A DNA stretch of 64,000 nt from Pedobacter nototheniae (GCF_004335085.1 NZ_RQRS01000005.1:124001-188000); one strand, 5' to 3'; numbered from the stretch's first letter, positions 49,080 to 58,667 are shown. The notes: a model not told the origin generated them from the letters alone. Numbers and translations: made by a program.

Positions 49080-49862
49080 CTACTCAATAGCTCTATCTAA
49101 ATGAACGTAACCACCATCTACATGAATTAATTGCCCGGTGGTATGGCTAGAACGATCTGAAAGTAAAAAGGTAACCATATCTGCAATTTCTTCCACTTTG
49201 GTCATTCTTTTTTCGAAAGGAATTTTGTTGGTAATGGATTTAAGCTTCTCTTCGGGATGGTCAAAAGTACTGATCCAGGTTTTATAGAGCGGCGTTAGGG
49301 CTTCGGCAACAATAACCGCATTAACACGAATTCCGAAAGGTAATAACTCCACAGCCCACTCGCGGGTTAAGGCATTTCTGCCACCATTTGCCGCCGCATA
49401 GGCAGATGTTCCTCCCTGCCCTGTTTCGCCAGTTTTACTCCCAATATTTACAATTGCACCCTTGCTTTTTTTAAGGGCTGGCAAAGCATGTTGAGCCAAT
49501 AAATAATAATGAACGAGATTTTTATGTAAAGATTCCATAAAGCTTTCATAAGTTCCACTTTCCAAACCTACGCCATCATTTACGCCTGCATTATTTACCA
49601 AACCATCTATCCGTCCGTATTTTTCAATCACCTGCTCGATTACTTTTTTGCAGGCTTCGGGCTGTGTAAGTTCTGCTGTAATATAATCAGCATTTAAACC
49701 CATTGTTTTTATTTCTGTAAGCAATTTTTCATTATCAGCTTTGCTACGACCAACAATAATCGGAAATGCTTTTTCTGCTGCCAAAGCTTTAACAATGGCT
49801 TCGCCAATACCTTTGGCACCGCCACTTACTACAATAATGCGATCGTTTAAATGAAGATCCAT
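49080..49862 (-). CDS. SDR oxidoreductase, probable L-fucose 1-dehydrogenase
   Basis: 260 residues, short-chain dehydrogenase. VVSGGAKGIGEAIVKAL is the nucleotide loop; LVNNAGVNDG and the catalytic Ser in NIGSKTGETGQGG follow. The tyrosine motif reads YAAAN, so the usual lysine of YxxxK is Asn. The stretch TGQGGTSAYAAANGGRNALT with AVELLPFGIRVNAVIVAEALTPLYKTW resembles the L-fucose dehydrogenases of Burkholderia type. It would oxidise L-fucose to the 1,5-lactone with NAD(P). It is the last gene of the fucose operon, 5 bases after the lactonase gene. If the Lys change is real, proton relay must be handled differently. Confidence 0.85.
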   Translation of the reverse strand: MDLHLNDRIIVVSGGAKGIGEAIVKALAAEKAFPIIVGRSKADNEKLLTEIKTMGLNADYITAELTQPEACKKVIEQVIEKYGRIDGLVNNAGVNDGVGLESGTYESFMESLHKNLVHYYLLAQHALPALKKSKGAIVNIGSKTGETGQGGTSAYAAANGGRNALTREWAVELLPFGIRVNAVIVAEALTPLYKTWISTFDHPEEKLKSITNKIPFEKRMTKVEEIADMVTFLLSDRSSHTTGQLIHVDGGYVHLDRAIE

Positions 49863-49867
49863 CTTTA

Positions 49868-50692
49868 TTAAATTTTATAAAATGCTTTTGTATTTCCCGA
49901 AAAAAAACCTTCTCTTTCGGTTTCCGTAAACTGTTTAGTATACGATTTTAAAAGTTGAAGCCAACGTGTATAGTTACCTGCAAGTAACATAACGGGCCAA
50001 TCGCTTCCAAATAATAATCTATTAATGCCAAATTGTTCAAAAACAACATCCAGGTAATTGAAAATTTCCTCTTCATTCCAATTATTCCAGTCTGCTTCTG
50101 TTATTAAACCTGAGATTTTACAATGCAGGTTGGGGTTTTGAGCCAGTACCTGCATTTTATCCTTCCAATTTCTTATGTCCTTACCTTTAATATCTGGTTT
50201 GCAGCAATGATCTAAAACAAAGGCATTGTTAGGTAATTTATTTATCAATGTTATGGCATCACTCAGCTGATCTGCCTTGAGCAAAATATCATAAGTGAAG
50301 CTATATTTGTTTAGTAATTCTAATCCATTAATAAATTGTTGCTGCAGCAAAAAACCTTTTGGTTCAGCTTGCGCAATATGCCTGAAACCTTTAAGTTTTG
50401 CAAACTGGCTAAAGTGTTTTAATCGCTCCTCCAAATCAATATCAAGTAAATTAACCCAGCCAACAACAGCTTTAATAACCTTACTATTTTCGGCATGGGC
50501 TAACAAAAAGTTAGTTTCTTCTTCACTTTGATCTGCCTGCACCGCAACACAACCGTCTATCTGATGATCGGAGAAATAGGACTCAATATCATCTGGAAGA
50601 AAATCTTTACGAATCACTTCCATATCAGGCGTAATCCAGCTGTCTTTTACAGGATGATAGTTCCAGAAATGTACGTGGGCATCAATTATCAT
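49868..50692 (-). CDS. Amidohydrolase, probable L-fuconolactonase
   Basis: 274 residues from ATG at 50692 (MIIDAHVHFWNYHPVKDSW); a longer frame from TTG upstream adds an unconserved leader and is rejected. Metal ligands DAHVHFW at the start and the barrel marks FVLDHCCKPDIKG and LLFGSDWPVMLLAGNY are those of the amidohydrolase_2 group that hydrolyses sugar lactones (COG3618). It would open L-fucono-1,5-lactone to L-fuconate. It lies 103 bases after the mutarotase gene, with no strong terminator seen in that gap. Confidence 0.88.
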   Translation of the reverse strand: MIIDAHVHFWNYHPVKDSWITPDMEVIRKDFLPDDIESYFSDHQIDGCVAVQADQSEEETNFLLAHAENSKVIKAVVGWVNLLDIDLEERLKHFSQFAKLKGFRHIAQAEPKGFLLQQQFINGLELLNKYSFTYDILLKADQLSDAITLINKLPNNAFVLDHCCKPDIKGKDIRNWKDKMQVLAQNPNLHCKISGLITEADWNNWNEEEIFNYLDVVFEQFGINRLLFGSDWPVMLLAGNYTRWLQLLKSYTKQFTETEREGFFSGNTKAFYKI

Positions 50693-50795
50693 TTGGTTAG
50701 TTTTATTAAGGTAAAAGGTAAGGTTAAAGCTCAAAGACTAAAGCTTAAAGCAAATATTAGTTGCTTTAGTCCTTCTACCCTTATTTTCAGCAAGT

Positions 50796-51125
50796 TTATA
50801 AAGAAAATATTTTATCCATCAACATCCACTTTTCTCCAGGCTTTGCGTTGGGTAATGCCTGCTGATAATTCCACATCAATGTTTCCCACTTTTGAACAGT
50901 AGGATTAGCGGCATCAGCGGCACCTTTTGCTTCAAAGGAAAAAGATTCTTTTACTTCCATAATCATGAAAAGACGATTTCCTGTTCTGTAAATTTCAAGG
51001 GCTTCAATTCCTGAAATTTTAATACTTTCCTGAATTTCAGGCCAAACGGCTTTATGATGTTCTTCATATTCTGCAATAAGTTTTTCATCATTAATTAAAT
51101 CTAAAGCCAAACAGTACCTTTTCAT
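50796..51125 (-). CDS. L-rhamnose/L-fucose mutarotase family protein
   Basis: 109 residues. MKRYCLALDLINDEKLIAEY, EEHHKAVWPEIQESIKISG, the IYRTGNRLFMIMEV strand and the terminal PGEKWMLMDKIFSL are typical of the RhaM (L-rhamnose mutarotase) superfamily. It interconverts pyranose anomers so that the correct one enters the pathway. Context in a fucose operon points to L-fucose rather than rhamnose. It begins 3 bases after the FAH hydrolase gene. Confidence 0.85.
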   Translation of the reverse strand: MKRYCLALDLINDEKLIAEYEEHHKAVWPEIQESIKISGIEALEIYRTGNRLFMIMEVKESFSFEAKGAADAANPTVQKWETLMWNYQQALPNAKPGEKWMLMDKIFSL

Positions 51126-51128
51126 ATG

Positions 51129-51977
51129 CTATTTATAAGCTGTAACGTGTTGTTTACTTGTCCCTAAACCATCAATACCCAGCTCAACAACATCTCCTTC
51201 TTTTAAATACCATGGTTCAGGTTTTTGACCTAAACCTACACCCGCAGGTGTTCCTGTCGTAATTACATCGCCAGGCAAAAGGGTCATAAACTGACTTACG
51301 TAATGAACAAGAAAAGGAATATTGAAAATTAAGTTTGAGGTGTTTCCATCCTGCATCAACTTATCATTTACCTTTAACCATAATCTTACGTTGTGAATGT
51401 TTTCAATTTCATCTTGAGTAGCAATAAATGGCCCGATTGGTGCAAAAGTATCGCAACTTTTCCCTTTAACCCATTGTCCGTTACGTTCAATTTGAAAAGC
51501 CCTTTCACTATAATCATTATGCAAAACATAACCTGCAATGTGGTTTAGTGCATCTTTTTCTTCTACATAAGTTGCTTTTTTGCCAATAACGATGGCCAGC
51601 TCAACTTCCCAATCTGTTTTTTTACTGGTTTTTGGAATAACTAAATCATCATTAGGACCAACAATGGCTGAAGTAGCTTTAAAAAACAAAATTGGTTCTA
51701 CTGGTATAGCTGCATTGGTTTCTGCAGCATGGTCTTTATAATTTAAACCGATACAAACAATTTTAGAAGGTCTTGCAAGTGCAGGGCCCAACCTTACTTC
51801 TTTACTTACTTTTGGTAAATCTGTATTTTTTATTTTCTCTTTAAGTTCTTCGAGTGCATTACCGGCAAAAAATGCTTCATCATAATCTTTTACCAGGGCA
51901 GAAACGTCATAATAATCTTCGTTGATAATTACACCTGGTTTTTCTTCTCCGGCTGCGCCAAATCTTATTAGTTTCAT
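51129..51977 (-). CDS. Fumarylacetoacetate-hydrolase family, probable 2,4-diketo-3-deoxy-L-fuconate hydrolase
   Basis: 282 residues. The FAH C-terminal domain is clear: KIVCIGLNYKDHAAE, PILFFKATSAIVGPND, the metal-binding DWEVELAIVIGKKA (Glu, Asp), GQWVKGKSCDTFAPIGPFI and GDVITTGTPAGVGLGQ. Enzymes of this subgroup split 2,4-diketo-3-deoxy acids; in the L-fucose route the products are pyruvate and L-lactate. It overlaps the upstream glycosidase gene by 4 bases and lies next to the mutarotase. Confidence 0.88.
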   Translation of the reverse strand: MKLIRFGAAGEEKPGVIINEDYYDVSALVKDYDEAFFAGNALEELKEKIKNTDLPKVSKEVRLGPALARPSKIVCIGLNYKDHAAETNAAIPVEPILFFKATSAIVGPNDDLVIPKTSKKTDWEVELAIVIGKKATYVEEKDALNHIAGYVLHNDYSERAFQIERNGQWVKGKSCDTFAPIGPFIATQDEIENIHNVRLWLKVNDKLMQDGNTSNLIFNIPFLVHYVSQFMTLLPGDVITTGTPAGVGLGQKPEPWYLKEGDVVELGIDGLGTSKQHVTAYK

Positions 51978-54322
51978 ATGTTAATTTTAAGCTTTTTATT
52001 TAATTGATAGGTTTGATTTGCTTTTGTTTTTAAGCTGATTATTGTTTTACCGTATTTAATTTTACAGCTGTTCCCTTTTTTTGATAAAATTTCTGCATCA
52101 ATAAGTTTTCCTGCTTCCCATTTCATTTTAACTTCGAAGCCACCACGAGCTAACAAGCCACTTACTTCACCTTTTTTCCACTCAGCAGGTATTGCAGGTA
52201 AAAGTTCTATATAATCATTTTGACTTTGTACCAGCATTTCGGCTATACCAGCTGTGCCACCAAAGTTACCATCTATTTGAAATGGTGGATGATTATCAAA
52301 TAGATTATTTAGGGTTGATTTTTGTAACAATGCTTGTACATTTTGCCACGCTTTTTCTCCATCTAGTAAACGGGCATAAAAATTAATAATCCAGGCACGG
52401 CTCCAGCCTGTATGTCCACCTCCATTTGCCAATCTTCTTTCTAAGGTTTTCTTTGCGGCTTCAAATAATTCTGGCTTAGAAGGATTAATCACTTCAGCAG
52501 GATATAAGCCCAATAAGTGCGAAATATGCCTATGCCCTGGCTCAGCTTCATCATAGTCTTCAATCCATTCCTGAATTGTTCCATTGCGCTTACTAATTTT
52601 AATGGGTGGCAATTTAGTTAATGTTTCACTTAGTCCCTCTAAAAATTGTGGATCATCATTTAAAAGTTTCCCAGCTTTTAAACAGGCATCGAATAAACTT
52701 TGGATTAATTCAATATCTATTGTTGGAGCATACGTAATCTGATCTTTCTGTCCGTTTGGAAGGATAAAAGTATTTTCTGGCGACATTGATGGTGCCGTAA
52801 CCAAATAGCCATTTTTATCCTTAATTAAAAAGCTTTGTACAAACTCTGCCGCTTCTTTCATAATTGGATAGGCTTTATTTTTCAGATAATCGGCATCAGC
52901 TGTAAAACGATAATGATCCCAAAGATTAAGGCAAAGCCACGCTGATGCCAATGGCGAAGTACCCCAATGTATGCCAGACTGAATGCCTGTTTTACCAAAA
53001 ATATCTGTAGCGTGATGAATTGTCCATCCCTTTGCCCCGTAAGTTTCACTAGCAGCTACTCGTCCTGGCACGCGGTTTTGATCTACAAAATTGGCAAAAG
53101 GGATCATTGTTTCAGAGAGATTTGCCACATCAGCAGGCCAGTAATTCATTTGAATATTAATGTTGGTATGGTAATCAGATTTCCACGGTGCCTGATATAA
53201 ATCATTCCAAACGCCTTGTAAATTAGCTGGCAAAACACCCGGAAACCTTGAACTTCCCATTAAAAGGTATCTTCCGTATTGAAAATAAAGAGAAGTTAAT
53301 TGTTTATCAACTGCGCCTTTACGCACATTATCCATTCTTACATCAGTTGGTAAGCTGGAGAAATCATCTCCACCTAAATCTAACTTTACCCGATTAAATA
53401 TTGGTTGGTAATCATTTAAATGCCTTTGTAATAGGGTTTCATAATTATAGGCCGATGCTTTGGAAATAATATCTTCGCAAGTTTTTTTGCTATCAATTGT
53501 TCGATCAAAATTTAACTTATTCAGGTTATAATCGGTAGCTGCAGTAATCAAAATAGTTACATCTGTAGCATCAGTAATCATAATTCCATTATTTGCAGCC
53601 TCTGTTTTACCAGAGTTGGAAATGACCTTAACAATAGCGTTAAATTTCATATCCATACCGCCTTTACCCTCATCATCAGAAGGTAAATCCATAATTTGCC
53701 CACTCATTAACAAGGTATTATCTGAAACAGCATTTATGGCAGCATCTAACTCACGCGATAAAGAAACTTTAAAATTTAATCCCTTTGGTTTATCAGATGT
53801 AAGGTGCACAATAATGGCATTATCTGGTGCCGAGGCAAAAACTTCTCTTTTATAATTCGATCCGTTAGCGGTATAATTTACAGTGGTGATAGCGGTTGCT
53901 AAATCTAGGCTTCGTTGGTAATCTTTAACATCATTTATATTGGCAAACTCTAAACGTAAATTACCCAATGTTTGGTAAGATCTGAAATTAGGAGGTGTAG
54001 CGAGCAGATACTTTGTTGCCAGTTCGTGTGCCTCATTGTTACGCCCGTTTATAAGCAATTGCTGAATTTCTTTAATGTGTGCTAAAGCCTCGGGATTGTT
54101 ATCATTAGTTTGATTACCGGCCCATAAACTCTCTTCATTTAACTGAATGTTTTCGGTAGCCGTTTTACCAAAAACCATGGCGCCTAATCTTCCATTACCA
54201 ACAGGTAAAGCATCATTCCAAATACTGGCTGGCTTATTATACCAGAGTTTTAGGGTTTGCTGGGCATTAACTTGCATTACAAAAAGAGCAAGTAAGATGG
54301 TAAACAGAGGCTTTAGCTTCAT
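51974..54322 (-). CDS. GH95 alpha-L-fucosidase
   Basis: 782 residues. MKLKPLFTILLALFVMQVNA is a signal peptide, so the enzyme is secreted or periplasmic. The N-terminal domain (about 22-260) has KLWYNKPASIWNDALPVGNGRLGAMVFG and ENIQLNEESLWAG, both characteristic of GH95. The catalytic (alpha/alpha)6 barrel includes MNYWPADVANLSE, GWTIHHATDIFGK, VTAPSMSPENTF and FQIDGNFGGTAGIAEMLVQS. These enzymes remove alpha-1,2-linked L-fucose (or L-galactose) from glycans. It is in the middle of the fucose operon, 11 bases downstream of a dehydrogenase gene. Confidence 0.95.
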   Translation of the reverse strand: MKLKPLFTILLALFVMQVNAQQTLKLWYNKPASIWNDALPVGNGRLGAMVFGKTATENIQLNEESLWAGNQTNDNNPEALAHIKEIQQLLINGRNNEAHELATKYLLATPPNFRSYQTLGNLRLEFANINDVKDYQRSLDLATAITTVNYTANGSNYKREVFASAPDNAIIVHLTSDKPKGLNFKVSLSRELDAAINAVSDNTLLMSGQIMDLPSDDEGKGGMDMKFNAIVKVISNSGKTEAANNGIMITDATDVTILITAATDYNLNKLNFDRTIDSKKTCEDIISKASAYNYETLLQRHLNDYQPIFNRVKLDLGGDDFSSLPTDVRMDNVRKGAVDKQLTSLYFQYGRYLLMGSSRFPGVLPANLQGVWNDLYQAPWKSDYHTNINIQMNYWPADVANLSETMIPFANFVDQNRVPGRVAASETYGAKGWTIHHATDIFGKTGIQSGIHWGTSPLASAWLCLNLWDHYRFTADADYLKNKAYPIMKEAAEFVQSFLIKDKNGYLVTAPSMSPENTFILPNGQKDQITYAPTIDIELIQSLFDACLKAGKLLNDDPQFLEGLSETLTKLPPIKISKRNGTIQEWIEDYDEAEPGHRHISHLLGLYPAEVINPSKPELFEAAKKTLERRLANGGGHTGWSRAWIINFYARLLDGEKAWQNVQALLQKSTLNNLFDNHPPFQIDGNFGGTAGIAEMLVQSQNDYIELLPAIPAEWKKGEVSGLLARGGFEVKMKWEAGKLIDAEILSKKGNSCKIKYGKTIISLKTKANQTYQLNKKLKINI

Positions 54323-54333
54323 TATTTAGTTAT

Positions 54334-55098
54334 TTAATTGTTTAAAGTTGTAAAACCGCCATCAATCGGGTAATCGCAACCCGTAATAAAAGCGGCTTCA
54401 TCGCTACACAGGTATAAAGCTAAGGCAGCAACTTCTTCTGGTTTTGCCATGCGCCCAATAGGCTGTGTTTTTGATAATTTATCGAACATTTCTGGGATAT
54501 TATCAGGATAATTATTCTTCAAAAAGCCATCAACAAATGGCGTATGCACCCTTGCCGGAGAAATAGAATTACACCTGATATTTTCGTTTATATAATCTTT
54601 TGCAACGCTCATTGTCATGGCTTTAACAGCGCCTTTGGCTGTGCTGTATGCAAAACGATCAGGAATACCAACTAATGCAGCAATAGATGCCATATTAACA
54701 ATTACACCACCGCCAGATTTACGCATTTGCGGAATGGCAGAAAACAAGCAATTGTAAACACCTTTAACATTTACTTGCATTACACGATCAAAATCACTCT
54801 CGGCAGTAGTATCAGCTTTACCAATATGTGCTATACCCGCATTATTTACTAAAATATTAATGGCACCAATGGTTTCGAAAGTCGTTGCCACCTCCTGATG
54901 GTTTGCAACGTTACAGCCATAGGTATAAGCCTTTTTACCTGCATCTTCTATCATTTGTAAAGTTTGTGCAGCATGCTCTGTCGTCAGTTCAATAATATGA
55001 ACTTCGGCGCCTTGTTTTGCTAAAACAACTGCTATTGCCTGACCAATTCCGCTTCCACCACCGGTAATTACCGCTTTTTTATTTTGTAATTGAAACAT
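54334..55098 (-). CDS. SDR oxidoreductase, probable 2-keto-3-deoxy-L-fuconate dehydrogenase
   Basis: 254 residues. ITGGGSGIGQAIAVVLAKQG is the nucleotide loop, INILVNNAGIAH follows, catalytic Ser in NMASIAALVG, and Tyr-Lys in YSTAKGAVKAM, so all catalytic residues are present. The C-terminal CDYPIDGGFTTL is usual. Within this operon it best fits oxidation of 2-keto-3-deoxy-L-fuconate at C4. Alternative: fucose dehydrogenase activity itself, with roles of the two SDRs swapped. It is 15 bases after the dehydratase gene. Confidence 0.87.
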   Translation of the reverse strand: MFQLQNKKAVITGGGSGIGQAIAVVLAKQGAEVHIIELTTEHAAQTLQMIEDAGKKAYTYGCNVANHQEVATTFETIGAINILVNNAGIAHIGKADTTAESDFDRVMQVNVKGVYNCLFSAIPQMRKSGGGVIVNMASIAALVGIPDRFAYSTAKGAVKAMTMSVAKDYINENIRCNSISPARVHTPFVDGFLKNNYPDNIPEMFDKLSKTQPIGRMAKPEEVAALALYLCSDEAAFITGCDYPIDGGFTTLNN

Positions 55099-55113
55099 CT
55101 TAAAAAAATTAAA

Positions 55114-56751
55114 TTATAAACTTACTCCTCTTTTCCAGGGTATAAAATCATCTTGATTTAATTGTACAGCTTTAGGAATTTCTTCTCCACTGGCTACTTT
55201 AATACAATATTCAAGAATATCCTCTCCCATTTCTTCAATATTTTTCTCTCCACGAATTACTGGCCCAGTATCAATATCAATAATATCAGCCATTCTTTTT
55301 GCTAAGGCAGAATTTGTAGCCACCTTAATGGTAGGACAAACTGGATTACCTGTTGGCGTACCTAAACCTGTTGTAAATAAAATTAATGTTGCACCAGATG
55401 CGGCTTTACCTGTAGTGGCCTCAACATCATTTCCAGGTGTGCAAACCAAACTTAAACCAGGTTTAGTTGCAGGTTCGGTATAATCCAGTACATCAACCAC
55501 TGGAGAACTTCCTGCTTTTTTGGCTGCACCAGCAGATTTAATGGCATCCGTAATTAATCCGTCCTTAATATTACCCGGAGAGGGATTCATGTAAAAACCT
55601 GAGCCAACTTTATGCGCCAAATCATCATATTCTGTCATTAAGCGAATAAACTTTTCAGCGGTAGGTCGATCAACTGACCGATCGATCATTTCTTGTTCTA
55701 CCCCACAAAGTTCAGGAAATTCGGCAAGTAAAACTTTAGCGCCAAGCCCAACCAATAAATCCGCACAATGCCCAACGGCAGGATTAGCAGAAATACCACT
55801 GAAACCATCACTACCACCACATTTTACGCCCACACACAGCTCGCTCAGCGGAGCATCACTTCTTTCTATCTTATTAATGTGAATTAAACCTTCAAAAGTT
55901 TGTTGTATGGCTTGCCTTACCAATTCTTCTTCACTTTGTGTTTGCTGCTGTTCAAAAACCAGTAAAGGTTTATCAAATGAAGGGTTACGGGTTAATAAAT
56001 CTCTTTTAAAATCGGCAACCTGCAAATGCTGGCATCCCAAACTTAAAAGCGTAATTCCGGCTACATTTGGATGATCTGCATATGCAGCCAGTAAATGACT
56101 TAAAACATCGGCATCTTGTCTGGTGCCACCGCAGCCACCATTATGGTTTAGAAATTTAATTCCATCAACGTTTTTGAAAACACGTAAAGCCTTTGCATCA
56201 TTTAAAGGCTCAAAGGATACATTTTTAATGTCTTCGCCATTCTTTAAAGCATCTGCCAATTGGTTGGCATAATGTTTATATTTTTCATCAACGGCGTAAC
56301 CTAATGCATTGTAAAGTGCATCTTTTATAATATCAAGGTTTCTGTTTTCGCAAAATACCGTTGGAATAAACAACCAATAATTGGCAGTTCCAACTTGCCC
56401 ATTACTACGATGATAGCCTTTAAAGGTGCGATTTTTGAAATTACTAATGTCTGGAGCCTGCCACTTATAATTTACATTTCGATAAGAATAAGGTTCTGCA
56501 GCATGTTTAGTATTTTCGGTATTCATAATGCTTCCGGCAGATAAATCATATTGTGTTTTACCTACTAAAACGCCATACATAAAAACCTCCGAGCCTTGAT
56601 GCATTTCCTGAGTAAAGAATTTGTGCTTGGCGGGCACATCATTTTGTAAAGTATAATTTATGCCATTATAATGCACTACATCGCCCTTGGCTAAATTTGT
56701 TAGGGCAACCAAAACATTATCCTGGTTATTTATTTTAAGTACTGTGTTCAT
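55114..56751 (-). CDS. UxaA/GarD-family dehydratase, proposed L-fuconate dehydratase
   Basis: 545 residues. An N-terminal SAF-like domain (about 1-95) is followed by the UxaA (altronate/galactarate dehydratase) core. Visible are HNGGCGGTRQDADVL, LSLGCQHLQV, VGVKCGGSDGFSGISANPAVG, LAEFPELCGVEQ and LVCTPGNDVEATTGKAASGA with the iron-binding Cys/His residues. In the known L-fucose pathway the dehydratase is an enolase-superfamily enzyme (FucD); no such gene is in the operon. This protein stands where it should be, between the transporter (6 bases) and the dehydrogenase. D-altronate dehydratase activity is the alternative. Confidence 0.85.
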   Translation of the reverse strand: MNTVLKINNQDNVLVALTNLAKGDVVHYNGINYTLQNDVPAKHKFFTQEMHQGSEVFMYGVLVGKTQYDLSAGSIMNTENTKHAAEPYSYRNVNYKWQAPDISNFKNRTFKGYHRSNGQVGTANYWLFIPTVFCENRNLDIIKDALYNALGYAVDEKYKHYANQLADALKNGEDIKNVSFEPLNDAKALRVFKNVDGIKFLNHNGGCGGTRQDADVLSHLLAAYADHPNVAGITLLSLGCQHLQVADFKRDLLTRNPSFDKPLLVFEQQQTQSEEELVRQAIQQTFEGLIHINKIERSDAPLSELCVGVKCGGSDGFSGISANPAVGHCADLLVGLGAKVLLAEFPELCGVEQEMIDRSVDRPTAEKFIRLMTEYDDLAHKVGSGFYMNPSPGNIKDGLITDAIKSAGAAKKAGSSPVVDVLDYTEPATKPGLSLVCTPGNDVEATTGKAASGATLILFTTGLGTPTGNPVCPTIKVATNSALAKRMADIIDIDTGPVIRGEKNIEEMGEDILEYCIKVASGEEIPKAVQLNQDDFIPWKRGVSL

Positions 56752-56757
56752 ATAAAG

Positions 56758-58041
56758 TTAATTTTGCACTGGCTTATATCCAGATTTACCAAAGTAGAAA
56801 ACGACTAAAAAGCATACTAAAGGTACCGCATACCCATATTGTATACTTCCTGTTATATCGGAAATATAGCCAAGTGCAAGCGGTAAGAAAGCTCCGCCAA
56901 CAATAGACATGACGATTAATGAGGAGGCTATTTTAGTATCTTTTCCAAGCCCAAAAATGCCTAATGAAAATATGGTTGGAAACATAATCGACATAAAAAA
57001 TGCAACGCCTATTAATGCATAAACGGTTATTAACCCCTGGGCGAAAATAGATACAAGTGTAAGCAACGTGCAAATTACTGCATATAGCATCAGTAATTTA
57101 TTGGGTGCCATAAAACGCATAAAAAATGTGCCCGCAAACCTACCAAGCATAAAAGCTAAACCTGCAGCACCTGAGTACCAGGATGCAGATTCTAAATTTA
57201 TTCCGGCTGAAACCCCAATAAAACGAGCAAAAAAACTAAGTACGCATACCTGTGCGCCTACATAAAAAAATTGTGCAACGATGCCCCAACGCAGTTGTTT
57301 AAATTTTAGCGCATCAGCAATACTTGATTTTTCTTCAATTTCGTTTGATTTTATATCTGGTAGTTTCGTAAAGGCAAATAAGATAATCACCAGTACAATA
57401 GCGAATCCAATAAAAGTATAAGGTCCTTTAACACTTGCTGCTTCCGCTGTAACATATGCATTGTAAGCGGCAGGCGTCATCGCTTTAATTTGTGCTTCTG
57501 TTTCTACAGAACCTGTTGAAAAAAACTTATAACCAATAATTGGTGCTACAAACGCTGCCAAACCATTAAAAGATTGTGAAAAATTTAAACGTTGTGTGGC
57601 TGTATCTGAAGGACCTAAAATAGTTACATATGGATTTGCAGCGGTTTCTAAAAAGGCTAAACCACAAGCAATAATAAACAATGCGCCTAAAAAGTAGATG
57701 TAAACTTTAGTATCAGCAGCGGGAATAAATAAAAATGAACCGATTGCAAATAAAACTAAACCTAAAATTATTCCGCTTTTATAACCCCATCTTTTCATTA
57801 CGTAACCTGCTGGCAGCGCCATAGCGAAATAGGCAATAAATATAGAAAAATCTACAAAAGAAGATTCCAAATCATTTAATTTGAACGCCTTACGCAGATG
57901 TGGAATTAAAATAGGATCTAAATTATGCACAAAACCCCAAAAGAAAAATAAACTGGTAACAAGTATTAATGGAAACAAATAGTTTCTGGGCTGCTTTTGG
58001 TTTGGGGATAAGTTGAATTGTTCTGTTATTGGTTGGCTCAT
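56758..58041 (-). CDS. fucP: L-fucose:H+ symporter (FucP-type MFS transporter)
   Basis: 427 residues with about twelve membrane helices. The first helix region has LVTSLFFFWGFVHNLDPILIPHLRKAF, including the Asp of the sugar site typical of FucP, followed by DLESSFVDFSIFIAYFAMALPAGYVM. CGLAFLETAANPYVTILG and SQSFNGLAAFVAPIIG in helices 4-5 are almost diagnostic for the FHS/FucP group. It takes up L-fucose across the inner membrane with protons. Ends 6 bases before the dehydratase gene. Confidence 0.93.
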   Translation of the reverse strand: MSQPITEQFNLSPNQKQPRNYLFPLILVTSLFFFWGFVHNLDPILIPHLRKAFKLNDLESSFVDFSIFIAYFAMALPAGYVMKRWGYKSGIILGLVLFAIGSFLFIPAADTKVYIYFLGALFIIACGLAFLETAANPYVTILGPSDTATQRLNFSQSFNGLAAFVAPIIGYKFFSTGSVETEAQIKAMTPAAYNAYVTAEAASVKGPYTFIGFAIVLVIILFAFTKLPDIKSNEIEEKSSIADALKFKQLRWGIVAQFFYVGAQVCVLSFFARFIGVSAGINLESASWYSGAAGLAFMLGRFAGTFFMRFMAPNKLLMLYAVICTLLTLVSIFAQGLITVYALIGVAFFMSIMFPTIFSLGIFGLGKDTKIASSLIVMSIVGGAFLPLALGYISDITGSIQYGYAVPLVCFLVVFYFGKSGYKPVQN

Positions 58042-58064
58042 TGGTTAGTTTGGTTATGTTTTGG

Positions 58065-58667
58065 TTAGTTTTTTTTCAGCATAAATATTTCAAGACTTCT
58101 TGCCCCGTGCGCCCCAATCACTAAAGATTGCTCAATATCGGCAGTTTTAGAGGGGCCTGAAATAAAAACACCATAGTTATAATCTTGCCTACCTATTTTT
58201 TGATAGGCATGGTTCATTGAAGGTACTATTTCGTTTTCATTTAATATAAGAATGAGGTGTTGTGTTATAAAAGGTAAAACCCGATGAATTAAAAGTTCTT
58301 CTGTTAGCCATAAAGCACCATTTTCTGCCACTCCGAAGTGTGCTTCCAAAATACTCAGTTCTATATTCTCTAATCCATGTGGGTCATCATTTTCACTAAA
58401 CTCAATTTGCTTTTCACCTATATCTTTTAGCTCCGGAATAGTAGTTAAAATACGATCAGATAGTGCAAAATTTTCTTTTACATGCTTTCTCAGTTCCGCT
58501 AAGTTTGCTATCCTATAAATTCTACTTCCGTTTAATGATGCCGCAGCGATAAACTTATAGAGGCCAAGCTCAGCACCATTATCAAAATTTAAATCTGGTA
58601 AGGGTACAACAGTTGTCGGTTTATTTGCGGCAATGCCTTCTAAAATACTTGTTCTGCTATCCATCAC
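58065..58667 (-). CDS. lutC: Lactate utilization protein C (LUD domain)
   Basis: 200 residues with the LUD (YkgG/LutC) fold: MMDSRTSILEGIAANKPTT, the central IELSILEAHFGVAENGALWL motif common to LutB and LutC, ITQHLILILNENEIVPSMN, and GVFISGPSKTADIEQSLVIGAHGARSLEIFML at the C-terminus. Together with LutA and LutB it oxidises L-lactate to pyruvate. It overlaps lutB by 11 bases and precedes fucP by 23 bases, so lactate oxidation and fucose uptake share a transcript. Confidence 0.92.
   Translation of the reverse strand: MMDSRTSILEGIAANKPTTVVPLPDLNFDNGAELGLYKFIAAASLNGSRIYRIANLAELRKHVKENFALSDRILTTIPELKDIGEKQIEFSENDDPHGLENIELSILEAHFGVAENGALWLTEELLIHRVLPFITQHLILILNENEIVPSMNHAYQKIGRQDYNYGVFISGPSKTADIEQSLVIGAHGARSLEIFMLKKN

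Noticed and set aside
50693..50734. TTG-started extension of the fuconolactonase gene
   Set aside because: The metal-binding DAHVHFW motif normally starts within a few residues of Met, so ATG at 50692 is used.
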